The notes: a model not told the origin generated them from the letters alone. A stretch of 64,000 nucleotides of DNA from Glandiceps talaboti (GCF_964340395.1 NC_135566.1:3857001-3921000); one strand, 5' to 3'. Positions 15,701 through 25,185 are shown, numbered from the stretch's first letter. A program made the numbers and translations.

Positions 15701-18295
15701 AACATGATAATGCAAACTCATTATCTGTAACCGTAACCGTAACCATGAGGGAAATATCAACATATATAGCATATCTCAAGTTGACAATTGCATAAATGAA
15801 AATTATTTAGTTTTCAATACCGAGTTCGCATGCTGTGGGAAGAGAATGCTTGTCAAGTTAAACATATTGCCTGCTATGAAGGCTAGGGAGAAAAAGATTG
15901 ACCAACCCATTGCCATTTCATGATATATCGTCATTGAAAGCTGTTCATCTGTTCATTTATCCAGGCTTAGTTCTATAATACTTTGTGTGTTAGTATGTCA
16001 AAGCAATTATTTTTATACGTTCATTAATTCGTTCATTCTAATGTGTGTGCATTGTATCATAAGTGAACTAATGTATTTTCAGACATTTCTTGTCCTGAAT
16101 TGTGTCAGTGCGAGGGGTTCACTGTCAATTGTACAGGCCGAAATCTGACATCTATTCCTATTGAAGTCACCGATGAAATAAGAAAATTGTAAGTTGTAAT
16201 TTATCAAACAATTGCCATTACTCTGAACATTCATTCTTTTTTGTTATTTTCGTCAACTATTTTCACTTCGGGAAAGAAGTTTGGAGCATCTCCAGTCAGT
16301 CGAATTCACTTTGGTTTGATAGACCAACTTCAATCACTTGAACTTTTTAAATAAATAAATAACAAATAAACTCAAAACGCTGACAATCAGGTTTACCAAA
16401 TTGAATGAAAAAAGGTGATATAGCTGGATTCAAAGGGGTTAAATGTGTACTTAATATCTTATATACCTGCAGGAAAATGAAATTCACGCGCTCTTGTGCC
16501 CGTTTACTGCAACTTTCATTTACACAGCCTTTAAAGTTGGTGTTAACTACCAAGTATATTGACTTACGTCTTTTGTTTCTTGCAGAGATTTCAGTGCAAA
16601 TTACTTGAATATTACGGACACTAACTTCGAAAGATTTAAATTTATCGGGGAATTGTAAGTACTCTGACCTAATGATTCAGTGGCCTTCTATAGGTGAACC
16701 ATAGTCTGATTACAAAGCGATTTGTTCGTCTTTTTCGCATTCATCAATACTACTATTCTGTTTATAGTTATTTCTTTTACATTAAACTAGAGTACAGCCA
16801 TACATTTCGTTTCTCCGTTCCATCATGTCCTTATTAATATATGTTTCGATAAAATACGATGTGTAGCTATCAAAATAAAGACTAAAGGGCCGTTGTGCCG
16901 TTCTGATCCGAGCCAGGGGTAATAATTGTAAAACGCTTTGAGCACGGAGTGGGAAAGCGCTATATAAGAAAACAACATTATTACATTATTAAAATAGCAT
17001 GGATAATACTTACTGAACCATTTCATGAAGTATTGTATATTGAAAACTTATCGTCACCAACAGCTAGTGACACCAAGATTGTTAGCCAGTCAGCCATCGC
17101 AATCATTTATATGTAATCTTTATATTAAGGAACCCTTACATCAATTTTACTTTACTCAGAGATCTGTCCAAGAACAAGCTAACTAATATCCCAGTAATGG
17201 TATTTCTACCTCTCAAGAACCTTTACAAAATGTAAGTACATGATTGTATATGTATATAATTATGTTTATATATTTATAATTATAATATTTATAATTTATT
17301 TATTAATTAATTAATTTATATTTATATTTATGATTTGAATATACAACATATAAACACGTCACATATCACTATACCCCTGTCGGTGGTGTTTTCTCTGTGG
17401 TACCCGTATGTTGTATCATTAAACGAAATTAGTGTTCATATAAAAATTCTTGACAAAAATACTTCACTGGGCATCAAAAGCTGGAGCTGTCACATTTGTA
17501 CAGAAGCGTTGTAACATGTACACTTAAATATACTTGTCAACAGTTTTGAATCATACACATAGGGACGAATATGAAAATTGTGATTGTTGTTTACATCGGC
17601 ATTCCTGGCATCATAACGATCTAGGGAATTGAATCGAAGTCGTGCTGTTCTTATAGAAAGATGACCTCAAGTTGTTCCTTGTTGAAGATATCAGTAAAAG
17701 ATGCTTTGATATAGTGACAATTTGAAATGCATAGGTTCAATAGCACTGAGTTTGTGTTGAAACTAATTATAAAACCCACTTCAGATATAAACGATATAAG
17801 TCTTCCGATCCCAGGACATCTCGAGACCTTTATGAGTTTTGTCGATAGCTTGATATTGGCACCATTCCTTAGGAGTACAAATTGATGAACACATGTCGAT
17901 TTATGAACGATATGATGTTTGTTCCGATAAACAATATTCTTCAGTGTCCCTTGGTATAGTGATTACCATCGAGATATGACATGCAATTTAAGTTTATATA
18001 AAATAAAGCTTTTTCATGTACAACTTGCAGTGAGCACACAATACTCGATACAGTAAAATGACACATCGGTGAAATAAATATGAAAGAAATATGATATAGT
18101 ATCAGATATCTAACCAAGTTATATTGTCTTCTTTTTAAAGTGATCTTACCGAAAATGATATCACAACGCTTAAAGCGAAAACATTTGCTGGATTGAAAAG
18201 ACTTGAACAGCTGTAAGTACTGTCCCATCACAGACATATATAAGTAAACTAGTAAGCAAGCAAGCAGGTGTGCGTGCGTGCGTGCGTGCTAGTAG

Positions 18296-18327
<32 letters not shown>

Positions 18328-21300
18328 GCATGTGTGTACATGTAGAATGGTGTAATTATATCAAAATATTACTTCTTGTTTTGTTCCTAGGTTATTAATT
18401 GGTAATCCAATTGACGAAATAGACCCAGGCGCTTTCTTGGATCTGCAGAGTCTACCCACTCTGTAAGTAATCAAACAACGTTAAATTTAGGAGACTCAAT
18501 GTGTTTGTTTTGTTGATTTCATTTCCAATTAATACATTTATCGTCATTCTAAACCGGCATAATATCCATATGGATTTCTACGTCATCAGAATTGAAATCA
18601 ACTTGAGTTGTAAATGTCAAGCTAAATTTCACATGAGAGTATGTCGTGACTCGAGCTGTAATTTGTATTATGAGATCAATTAATGCTGTAGTGTCAAATG
18701 AACGTGTGTCTATTTCAGGAGTCTAATTGGAATGGGAATAACTCAGCTGAAAATGGATACTTTCGATGGTCTACAACAATTGAACTTCCTGTACGTAAGC
18801 TTGTGTATTGCGTTGTCATAGTGATATGAGATAACTATAATAGGCATTATTTCTTTTCTTCAAAATTTCAAATGTTTACATACACTCATGTTATATCATA
18901 TTCATGTTTCATTTTGCCATGAAAATAGCATACCGTATCAATATACCATCGGAAGGTTTATTCACGTGTATTTTTCTACAACCATGAGGCCAGTGGAGTT
19001 TTTTGGGTGCATCCAAAAAGTACCTCATCGAATCATTTATCCTGTTTGCCTAATGTTATGACACAAATTCCATGGTTACTAGGGATATCAGACATGTTTC
19101 AGCGAGTAGAATAACATGTGTAATCCTTAGAATGAAACAATAATATTGCAGCCCATGCCCCTTTAATGTGTCATCATATCTCTATCACATACATCAATAA
19201 AAACTAAGCTGTGCAGAATTGATAGTCAGAATGGATACAGTTGTTGCATGTGCCTGTCTCTTGCAGAGGGTGATTTATATACATTGTAATAAAATTGTTG
19301 CCTGAGTTTGTCTTTTGCATTTTGTAGATGGTGATTTTATAAACAAGGACAACATGAAAGACACTGCACGTCCCTGTAATAATTTTGACAAAAACATGCC
19401 TTGACTCACATCATATACACTGCTACTGTAAGACAGTCACAAGCAATTATTGTATCCGTTCTCACTGTCGATTCTGCACAGTTTAGTGTCTTCAGCTGTA
19501 GTGCATACGTTTCAGTTAACCAATCATAATATGCCTTGCATAGAGGTAATTTTAAATCGAACTTGTTGCCTACTCGTCTGCGTGTAATCGCGATGTGGTT
19601 CAAATCTCTCTCAATTTAAATAAATAATACGCAGGCTTTGGTCAACGCATTTAGAAGGAAGTTTCCCTCGCAATCACTCGTTAGTTCTGATGTATCAGCA
19701 TGGACGATTGTTTTATCATTATTTTAGGAATGTCTTAGAATGAGACCCGTGTTTAGTTCAAATCGTGTGTTTTATTCGAAAATATAACATGATGTGATCA
19801 ATGGTTTTGGAATAAGGCAATGATAGCGACTACTTTTATACCATTTGCGTTATTACATGGAATTTATTGAATTAGTAACATTTGTCATTCCAAACATAGT
19901 ACATATTAATCACTCTGTTGATGTATTTCGCCATTATCAAATATACACTTAAAGCTAACGTGAATAGTGTTTTATTCAATTCTCAGGAATTTATCTGGAA
20001 ACAGAATAACAAAGATTGATGGTGGCACATTCAATGGACTCCATAATTTAGAAACATTGTGAGTGACGTCTGTTTAATTACGTATGGGTGTGTTATTAGA
20101 GAACGCAAATTTCATCGCAATAACTTCATCTTTTGAAGTAGTATTTAATGTCATTACAATTCCCGTATAATAATCTAAATCATTAAATTTTGACACATTC
20201 ACGAATCAAAACACAATTTGTTAACATATCATGACATCTGAAAATACAATATATCTTTCAAACTGTTGTAAGTGTTAAATTTCATGATCAGTGTATTAAT
20301 TTAGCTATATTTTCTTTGCAGGGATTTACGTGTAGGTGATTTTGGTGTTGGAACACAGGATTTATTCTTACCGCTCACAAGCTTGAATTACTTGTAAGTA
20401 TTGCATATATAGTTGTGCCAAGTCAGATATTATTTAGGGTAACAGTGGGTGTATTCAGATATCACGTAGGGCTCTTTATTAATTACTTTTCGATGTTAGA
20501 AACAAACAAAATCTGCCCCTTTAAGGGTTCCTACTATTCCGTAAATGTCAGCTTCTGTTTGTTCTCACAGCTGCCGCAGCAATATTTGGGATAGGGTTCA
20601 AGGGGCAGAGATCTCCTAAGACTAGACAGTCATTAATATTCTACAGCAAGCCTCTTCTGAGGCAGATTTGCCAATTCGTATGAGTCTTAATTCTAGAGGG
20701 ATCACGTGATGTAATTTTGTGAAAATTACTTTTCTGGGTCCCTGAAAATAAACATGCAGATAGGATAACACCATTTATAACATTTTGTTCCCCTTTAAAA
20801 CCACATACTTATATAATTTCACAGTTGTATTTTTGACAAGGTAGAGTAAGCGATTAGTTTTAATCTTAACCACAGACATTGGAGAAAGATTTTTTCTCCA
20901 ACGTCCATGTTTAAGTTTTAATTGTTTGATTGTTTAAAGGTACACGGATAGCTACAAGTATTGTTGCATGGCAGAGAGTGGCAGAAAGCTAGCCCTTTGT
21001 ACACCACCAGCAGATCAATTCTCTTCATGTGAAGACTTGATGGAGAATGAAGTCCTTCGTGTTTGCATTTGGATCCTCGGGCTACTGGCATTCGTTGGTA
21101 ACATGTTTGTTATATTATGGAGAATTTCCCAAAAAGAATCCAACCGCGTTCACTCCTTCTTCATTCTGAACCTTGGATTCGCCGATTTCTGTATGGGGGT
21201 ATATCTGCTGATCATTGCATCGGTTGACATGTACTATAGAGGGCGATACATTGGTTATTCTGATCATTGGCGACACAGTGAACTCTGTGAATTTGCGGGA

Positions 21301-24300
21301 TTCCTGTCTTCGTTGTCGAGTGAAGTTTCTGTTTTTACATTAACTGTGATCACAATTGACAGATTCTGTTGTATTGTATTCCCCTTCAAGTTCCGAAGAC
21401 TTCGTCTGAAGACAGCAGTTTGGATAGTTGCATCTGGTTGGATGTTTGTTGGCATTCTGAGCTTCCTCCCCTTAGTTGGTATTCCTTACTTCAAGGACCA
21501 ATACTACGCACGGTCAGGTGTTTGTTTGTCATTACATATCACCAGTGAAGATTATCCAGGCTGGGAATATTCAGTTGCCATATTTATAGTTACAAATTTC
21601 ATATCTTTCATGGTCATCTTATTTGCATATGTTGCAATGTATCTGATGGTTAAACGAACTAGGAAGACCGTAGGATCTTCACAGAGTCGAAATGACATAG
21701 CAATGGCACGGAGAATGACTCTCATTGTACTAACAGACTTCTGCTGTTGGGTGCCTATAATATTAATGGGCACTTTGGCTCTGACAGGAACAGTTACCAT
21801 TCCCCCAGCGATGTATGCTTGGACTGCTGTATTTATATTACCACTGAATAGCGCGATGAACCCTATTTTGTATACCATATCAACTATACACATCAAATCA
21901 AAACAGTCATCATCTCTCGATGGTCATGCTGCTGCTGGAGGGGGTAATGCCAATGGATCTGACCAAGCAAATACATTGAAAACTATTGTAGACAGCTCAG
22001 CTAACAGATATCAACCACAAAACAGAGGAAGACAGTCAAGAAGTAAACAGCCTGTTGTAGGTGACACTAGATCAACATTTGGTGACCAGCTAAATAACCA
22101 AGGTTGGTCTATATGTATGGCACATGCTCAAAGCACAGAAATACGCAAACAGACTCTACCGTTGATATATGACAATTGCATAATCTCCCTATGGCTTCCT
22201 TTTCATACAGTAGCACTTGAGGTTGCATATATATCAAAATCATGAATAAAAGCAGCGCAAAATAAAACACATGCAAGAAGCATTGGAAAAGTAAACCACA
22301 CAGTCGATAATGAAGGCAAAGACCCTCACTTCGGTTTAAACGTCATTTCCGTTTTGATCATGTAAATGGTAAATTATGCACTCAACGGACAAAGTCTCGA
22401 TCAAAGCGAGATTCTCGGTTGAATTTCATTCAATTTGGATTAATCCCCGAGACCTACATTGAGCACTTTTGAGGTGACGCAATTATGAATATTTCCCCCT
22501 CCTTGTTCACTTTTGCAGATGACACAAACTTGCGTTTTCAACTTCTGAAGGAGATGCAACTTAGTCGAGTAATTCCGAGCAAAGGCATGGATTCCATGGT
22601 ATTGACAAGATACTTACAAACAAATGAAGGACAAAATATGTCAGTTCATGATGTCTATCGGATAGCTATTGGCATTGCTGAAGGACTGTCACATCTTCAT
22701 GGTAACCATATCATCCATAAATGTATTGATGAAGATCATATCTTAGTAGCAAAGACACCTCTGGTAAGAACATAATGTAATTTATTTTCACAGAAAGGTG
22801 TGGATAGTTCTGACCGCCGTTTGTACTACATTGAGTTGGTAAGCCTACATGCCGTGATCTATGTTTTATATTCATTTGTCTGTACCCTGAGCTAAAGTGG
22901 TGCACATGACCAATTTTATTGATTCACTTTCACATGCCGCCAAAGAAATCCATCTTTATAAACCCCACCCCACTCACACAGTTATCCTATACATCTTTCT
23001 TTTTGCATTTAATTTACATTTGTATACTCACTTCGTCATGGATGCATTCATTTAGTAAACGTCACATGCAATTTCTGCTTTTTCGTCCATTTTGTCAAAA
23101 TCGTCACTCTGTTTACAAAATATACTGTTCGAATAACAATATAGTCCTGCCTGTTTACAATCTGAGTAGTCATGTTACAAAATATTAAGTGCGATTATGT
23201 ACCTTCATACTCAAGATGATGGTTTAGAATACATTGTGTATACTTTACTTCTTCTTTCCACTTCTTTCCAGGAGCCTTGTTTGATGGCCTTCATCACAGA
23301 TATATCTGGTTCTCAGCAAATCGCCAAGGAGAGCTCTCATCCGATAGCTTTCACAAGTGACATTCTTAACTATGGGAAACTCATATCACGTCTTTTGGGT
23401 CACATCAATCACCAAAATGCTGCCGACCTTGGCAAAGATAGTGATGATAGTGACGATGGTAACGCAATATTGGAGATGTATGGAGATACAGGTTCAAAAT
23501 ACAATGGTTGTCAAGGTGACATGAAAACGAACACTGAAGATCACAGTCCTCATTATACTGATAGTGAATACCATCAGAGATCACATGCTGAAGAGAAAAG
23601 TTCAGCCCTCGTACATTTCGATAGCGAGGATGATAATTCTCATTTACCCTTGTCTGAGAAAAGAACTAAGGAAAGCAATATGTCAATTCCCGCAGAATTG
23701 GTTACAGAGAGTGAAGAAGATGGGAAAGGAAGTCCCCTGCATACAATCATGAAAGAGGTCAAATCTGGTAACCATGGTGGAGAGTGTTCCAAAAGAGGAC
23801 AAGCTTGTTCTTCGGAGGAAATGAATGCAGGTGAAAGGTATCATGGGAATCTAAGCAGACATGACAGTGAAACTGACGTTATAACTTTAAATAAAACGGA
23901 AACGGGTAATGAAGATGACATATTTGAAGATCCCAGCACTAGTTGTAAAGGTGCACATTCAGAGACAACAGACACCAGGGGTGATGTAGATCAAGCTACT
24001 GAAAACAACATAGCATGTCCATTGTATGCAAGAGAGGCACTTACCCAGGATAGTACACGCAAAGGTAGCATTAAGAGTATGCATAGTGCCTCTTATGATA
24101 CGTCATCAGTAGTATCGGATGAAAATCCTGTAGAGGATAGAGGTCACATAGATCAGAGTAACGTTTCAAAGAAAGATACTGGAGGTGATGAGGCTGAAGA
24201 AACTCGTAGCCTAAGATTAGGAAATGCTGCTCTCGGTGGCAATTGTATTCATAAGAATGACAGTGGCTCCCATGTCCCATCGATTCCAACAGGGGGAGCA

Positions 24301-25185
24301 ATGATTAGTAATCTATTTAGTCATAACCAGAGTCATGGATATCAAGACCCACCTTCTGAGGAGGCATCCCAGAAAGCACAGCTTAGTTGTGGAAATCGTA
24401 CAAAACTAGATGGTGTCCATTTTCCACCCTTAGGAAGTCATGAGATAATAGAGATTGCAGATGTAAACGAAGAAGGTGCCAAGGGTGGCTATTATCCTGA
24501 TGAATATAATACATCACACGGATCACCACAAGAAGATTCCAGCAGAATTTGTAGTCTACAAGAAGACGAAAATCTGCACACAAGTAAAGGTGACACATCC
24601 ACTGGTATACACGATGGTATTGTAAACAATGACTTGGTTAATGAGAATGAAGACTATTGTAATGACGAATATACTGTCCCACCAATTAGAAACACTGAAG
24701 TTGATGATATTGACACTGGTGAACAAGATGGCCGTGCTACTCATTTGTTATCATTCGGAGAAAAAACTTGTTACCAGAGTCAGGATGAAACTTTGTCAGA
24801 GTCATCAATGTCTACAGATGACGGTCATGATGAGGAACCGGATAATAGAGGTGACACTTCACCAGTTGAAGTGAATGCATTAGCTGAAGTCAGTCATGTT
24901 GACGGGGAAGGATTACCAACAAATCACCATGAATCAGACGTTAAAGCAGGAACATCGCCCAAGGATAGTACATTAGAGGGAACAGCTCTTCCAGAGAAGA
25001 AAGTTGAACGTGAGTTAGATAGTGGCAGTGATAGTGAGGAGTCGTTCAGAGAAGATTCTCAGGACAAAATGGTCTTGATGAATGATAAAAACAGGCAAAC
25101 TTCTCAACATGTGCCAGTAAATGGAAACACAAGAAATAATCAGAAATTGCATGACGGTGATAAATACCTGATAATACACATATAA
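1..25185 (+). CDS. Giant LGR/GRL101-like GPCR with CUB, C-type lectin, EGF, LDLa, LRR, 7TM, pseudokinase and acidic tail (5' partial)
   Basis: Thirty-seven exons join in frame from the window edge to a TAA at 25183-25185: 2-77, 436-675, 1117-1269, 1560-1937, 2473-2826, 3276-3659, 4343-4771, 5213-5338, 5955-6106, 6338-6587, 6930-7092, 7535-7761, 8238-8630, 8762-9190, 9413-9619, 10129-10198, 10602-10774, 11389-11436, 11633-12079, seven LDLa exons (12279-15565), 16083-16188, seven LRR exons (16586-20393), 20940-22102, 22519-22763 and 23272-25185. All have AG acceptors and GT donors with matching phase, giving about 3,160 codons. The order of modules followed by LRRs and a rhodopsin-like 7TM resembles the molluscan GRL101 receptor and the relaxin-receptor (type C LGR) group. 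The role is probably cell-surface signalling with an unknown ligand. The start codon and signal peptide lie upstream of the window. The model is inferred; alternative or missed exons are possible. Confidence 0.85.
2..77 (+). CDS. Receptor gene: partial exon at the window edge
   Basis: An open segment of 25 codons plus one base ends at a GT donor (GCA G|gtaata). Its phase 1 matches the next exon. It may be the end of another extracellular module, but the fragment is too short to name a domain. Confidence 0.6.
154..271 (+). repeat. Degenerate CCTAA-type pentamer repeat
   Basis: Repeated taacc/cctaa units with substitutions in the first intron of the window. It is not a clean TTAGGG telomere repeat. 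Confidence 0.8.
436..1269 (+). CDS. Receptor CUB module 1 (two exons)
   Basis: Exons 436-675 and 1117-1269 together encode a CUB domain. Visible hallmarks are the opening Cys-Gly-Gly, the [15 protein letters not shown] motif, a CAW-type tryptophan strand, the LDFDVD strand and a CDDYL calcium-site-like segment. The second exon supplies the YCG and the last strand. CUB domains are extracellular beta-sandwiches that bind proteins or sugars. The internal intron is phase 1, so each half is itself a phase-symmetric exon. Confidence 0.85.
1560..1937 (+). CDS. Receptor CUB module 2
   Basis: This single 1-1 phase exon begins with CGC and carries an [10 protein letters not shown] segment in place of the usual SPNYP. 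It continues with a CTW strand, an LQFIELEF strand and the CDSYISMYE segment. It is divergent from the CUB consensus, lacking a clear YCG, but the spacing and cysteines fit. The flanking phases make it a self-contained module. Confidence 0.75.
2300..2340 (+). repeat. Dispersed intronic repeat, copy 1
   Basis: The stretch aggttactcgtattt...atattggggaataacat recurs at 30428-30484 in TRP gene 1 (aggtcattcgtattt...atattggggaataacat). Confidence 0.6.
2473..2826 (+). CDS. Receptor CUB module 3
   Basis: This 1-1 phase exon shows a near-consensus CUB domain: CGG start, [11 protein letters not shown], the CHW strand, [18 protein letters not shown] with the acidic calcium-site residues, a LCGE segment, and a final strand reading MLLVFYSD. 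Four cysteines are in the standard positions. Confidence 0.9.
3276..3659 (+). CDS. Receptor CUB module 4
   Basis: This 1-1 phase exon starts with CGG and contains [20 protein letters not shown], a strand reading FNILVFEIT, and a DDFVEI segment. It is a divergent CUB domain: the YCG is replaced by a later MCQG, and the last strand reads LQFSVKI. Confidence 0.78.
4343..4771 (+). CDS. Receptor C-type lectin module 1
   Basis: The exon encodes a CTLD. An opening CGEHW...GHCFG leads to a [16 protein letters not shown] helix, a YHVGLRKW strand, a WTWLGS strand and a closing C...FLAVLCE. It lacks the EPN or QPD sugar-binding motif, so calcium-dependent sugar binding is doubtful. An insertion follows the first cysteine pair. 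The flanking phases are 1-1. Confidence 0.85.
5213..5338 (+). CDS. Receptor calcium-binding EGF module
   Basis: A 126-bp 1-1 exon encodes one EGF-like domain starting DADEC with six cysteines, the pattern of calcium-binding EGF domains. [18 protein letters not shown] tail closes the module. It lies between C-type lectin modules 1 and 2. Confidence 0.88.
5955..6587 (+). CDS. Receptor C-type lectin module 2 (two exons)
   Basis: Exons 5955-6106 and 6338-6587 join at phase 0. The first holds the opening cysteine, YYNGSCYR, and a SWRSANDSC helix ending in GHLIKV. The second holds a YWVGLHAND strand, a WQWTDSTPL strand, an SYTNF segment and a [10 protein letters not shown] close. No EPN/QPD motif is visible. 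Confidence 0.85.
6930..7761 (+). CDS. Receptor CUB module 5 (two exons)
   Basis: Exons 6930-7092 and 7535-7761 join at phase 2, with AG plus C making a serine. The first half shows [14 protein letters not shown] and CQWIIEMP. The second half shows a [11 protein letters not shown] calcium-site-like segment, YCG, and a last strand reading LTIVFKS. The overall match to CUB is good. Confidence 0.87.
8238..8630 (+). CDS. Receptor CUB module 6
   Basis: A 1-1 exon with an N-terminal cysteine-rich lead ([12 protein letters not shown]) followed by a CUB domain: [34 protein letters not shown], and LTVYFSSG. The extra N-terminal cysteines distinguish it from the other CUB modules. Confidence 0.87.
8762..9190 (+). 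CDS. Receptor CUB module 7
   Basis: A 1-1 exon with a short cysteine-containing lead followed by a near-consensus CUB domain: [19 protein letters not shown], a YWHI strand, [24 protein letters not shown] and LYIAFNGG. A 20-residue serine/aspartate linker closes the exon. Confidence 0.9.
9413..10774 (+). CDS. Receptor C-type lectin module 3 (three exons, QPD type)
   Basis: Exons 9413-9619, 10129-10198 and 10602-10774 join at phases 1 and 2. Visible are [15 protein letters not shown], an [14 protein letters not shown] helix, TYIGL across a junction, [14 protein letters not shown] completed at the second junction, and a QYICK close. A QPD tripeptide is encoded at 10636-10644, with a WHDVAC segment at the WND position. 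In the family, QPD indicates galactose-type calcium-dependent binding. This is the only one of the four lectin modules with a recognisable sugar motif. Confidence 0.87.
9708..9748 (+). repeat. (CTGT)n microsatellite
   Basis: About ten CTGT units in the intron after the first exon of C-type lectin module 3. Confidence 0.95.
11389..11436 (+). CDS. Receptor linker mini-exon
   Basis: A 48-bp open segment flanked by a good acceptor (aactatag) and donor (gtaagt), phase 1 on both sides. It encodes a Thr/Pro-rich linker between lectin modules 3 and 4. Because it is symmetric it could be skipped without frame loss. No domain is visible. Confidence 0.55.
11633..12079 (+). CDS. Receptor C-type lectin module 4
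   Basis: A single 1-1 exon encoding a [20 protein letters not shown], a [18 protein letters not shown] helix, a WIGLKFDF strand, [15 protein letters not shown], and a SYYLCE close. QPG replaces the sugar-binding QPD. A 20-residue insertion sits between the second cysteine and the first helix. Confidence 0.87.
12279..15565 (+). CDS. Receptor array of seven LDLa modules
   Basis: Seven single-module 1-1 exons: 12279-12398, 12732-12845, 13293-13409, 13785-13916, 14710-14847, 15020-15136 and 15449-15565. Modules 1, 2 and 3 carry the full calcium motif (for example [16 protein letters not shown]). Modules 6 and 7 end in GGDE and GDDE variants. Module 4 has extra residues before its acidic cluster ([14 protein letters not shown]), and module 5 lacks the SDE motif altogether. 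LDLa repeats bind calcium and protein ligands. In relaxin receptors a single LDLa is needed for signalling; GRL101 has many. Confidence 0.88.
13176..13270 (+). repeat. (ATCC)n microsatellite
   Basis: Two ATCC blocks separated by a short spacer, directly before the LDLa module 3 exon (13293). Confidence 0.95.
14344..14603. mobile_element. AAAGGGGAAC family element with ~20-bp terminal inverted repeats, copy 1
   Basis: The left end AAAGGGGAACGCCACCTCAG is matched by the reverse complement of the right end (AAAGGGAAACGCCACTCCAG, 14584-14603) with few mismatches. It is about 260 bp with no coding capacity, as expected of a non-autonomous MITE. It lies in an intron between LDLa modules 4 and 5. 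Confidence 0.65.
16083..20393 (+). CDS. Receptor leucine-rich repeat ectodomain (LRRNT + 7 LRR)
   Basis: Exon 16083-16188 encodes a cysteine-rich LRR N-cap (CPELCQC...[12 protein letters not shown]). Seven phase-2 exons follow, one per repeat: 16586-16654 (69 bp), then 17160-17231, 18141-18212, 18391-18462, 18719-18790, 19987-20058 and 20322-20393 (72 bp each). Each reads LxLxxNxIxxI/L or a close variant. One 24-residue repeat per phase-2 exon is typical of LGR genes. The introns here are long (up to 1.2 kb). Confidence 0.9.
16919..16990 (+). repeat. Candidate SINE/LINE 3'-tail-like sequence
   Basis: The stretch aaaacgctttgagca followed by ggaaagcgctatataagaa and an ATT-rich end resembles the hairpin 3' tails shared by some L2-clade LINEs and their SINEs in animals. 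The identification is from memory of the motif and is tentative. Confidence 0.4.
18268..18321 (+). repeat. (TGCG)n and (TG)n microsatellite
   Basis: A simple repeat in the intron between LRR exons 3 and 4. Confidence 0.9.
20940..22102 (+). CDS. Receptor LGR hinge and seven-transmembrane domain
   Basis: One large exon. It opens with the LGR hinge ([10 protein letters not shown]...CEDLM), which joins at phase 2 to the last LRR. Seven hydrophobic helices follow. Visible rhodopsin-family marks are GNMFVILW in TM1, LGFADFCMG in TM2, a DRF triplet after TM3 replacing DRY, CCWVPI in TM6 and NSAMNPILY in TM7. The second intracellular region is basic (RRLRLK). A hydrophilic tail rich in Ser, Gly, Asn and Arg follows. 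The exon ends at CAAG|gttggt; reading through would reach a stop at 22243. Splicing to the kinase-like exon is supported by phase (G plus AT gives Asp). Confidence 0.93.
22519..23415 (+). CDS. Receptor C-terminal truncated pseudokinase segment
   Basis: Exons 22519-22763 and the start of 23272-25185 join at phase 0. The roughly 130 residues align with the kinase fold from helix C to subdomain [11 protein letters not shown] (helix-C-like), SMVLTRYLQ (hinge-like), an [18 protein letters not shown] helix [12 protein letters not shown] at the catalytic loop, ITDISGS at the DFG site, and [12 protein letters not shown] at the SDVYSFG site. The catalytic Asp of HRD is Cys, the Asn is His, and DFG is DIS. 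No glycine loop, VAIK lysine or APE is visible. It should be catalytically dead, so a scaffold or docking role is an inference. Confidence 0.7.
23416..25185 (+). CDS. Receptor long acidic, low-complexity cytoplasmic tail
   Basis: About 590 residues up to the stop codon, with no hydrophobic segment. The tail is rich in Ser, Asp, Glu, His, Asn and Thr and has many S-D/E pairs ([25 protein letters not shown]), i.e. possible CK2-type sites. No folded domain is recognised, and it is probably disordered. Such a long uninterrupted reading frame in AT-rich DNA supports that it is translated. It ends the receptor gene. Confidence 0.75.
   Translation, partial: NAADLGKDSDDSDDGNAILEMYGDTGSKYNGCQGDMKTNTEDHSPHYTDSEYHQRSHAEEKSSALVHFDSEDDNSHLPLSEKRTKESNMSIPAELVTESEEDGKGSPLHTIMKEVKSGNHGGECSKRGQACSSEEMNAGERYHGNLSRHDSETDVITLNKTETGNEDDIFEDPSTSCKGAHSETTDTRGDVDQATENNIACPLYAREALTQDSTRKGSIKSMHSASYDTSSVVSDENPVEDRGHIDQSNVSKKDTGGDEAEETRSLRLGNAALGGNCIHKNDSGSHVPSIPTGGAMISNLFSHNQSHGYQDPPSEEASQKAQLSCGNRTKLDGVHFPPLGSHEIIEIADVNEEGAKGGYYPDEYNTSHGSPQEDSSRICSLQEDENLHTSKGDTSTGIHDGIVNNDLVNENEDYCNDEYTVPPIRNTEVDDIDTGEQDGRATHLLSFGEKTCYQSQDETLSESSMSTDDGHDEEPDNRGDTSPVEVNALAEVSHVDGEGLPTNHHESDVKAGTSPKDSTLEGTALPEKKVERELDSGSDSEESFREDSQDKMVLMNDKNRQTSQHVPVNGNTRNNQKLHDGDKYLIIHI

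Noticed and set aside
19540-19620. tRNA gene suggested by a GGTTCAAATC-like B box
   Set aside because: No A box or cloverleaf arms could be fitted upstream.
22103-22245. Receptor ending at the 22243 stop
   Set aside because: A donor at 22103 with exact phase match to the kinase-like exon is a better model; a short isoform cannot be excluded.
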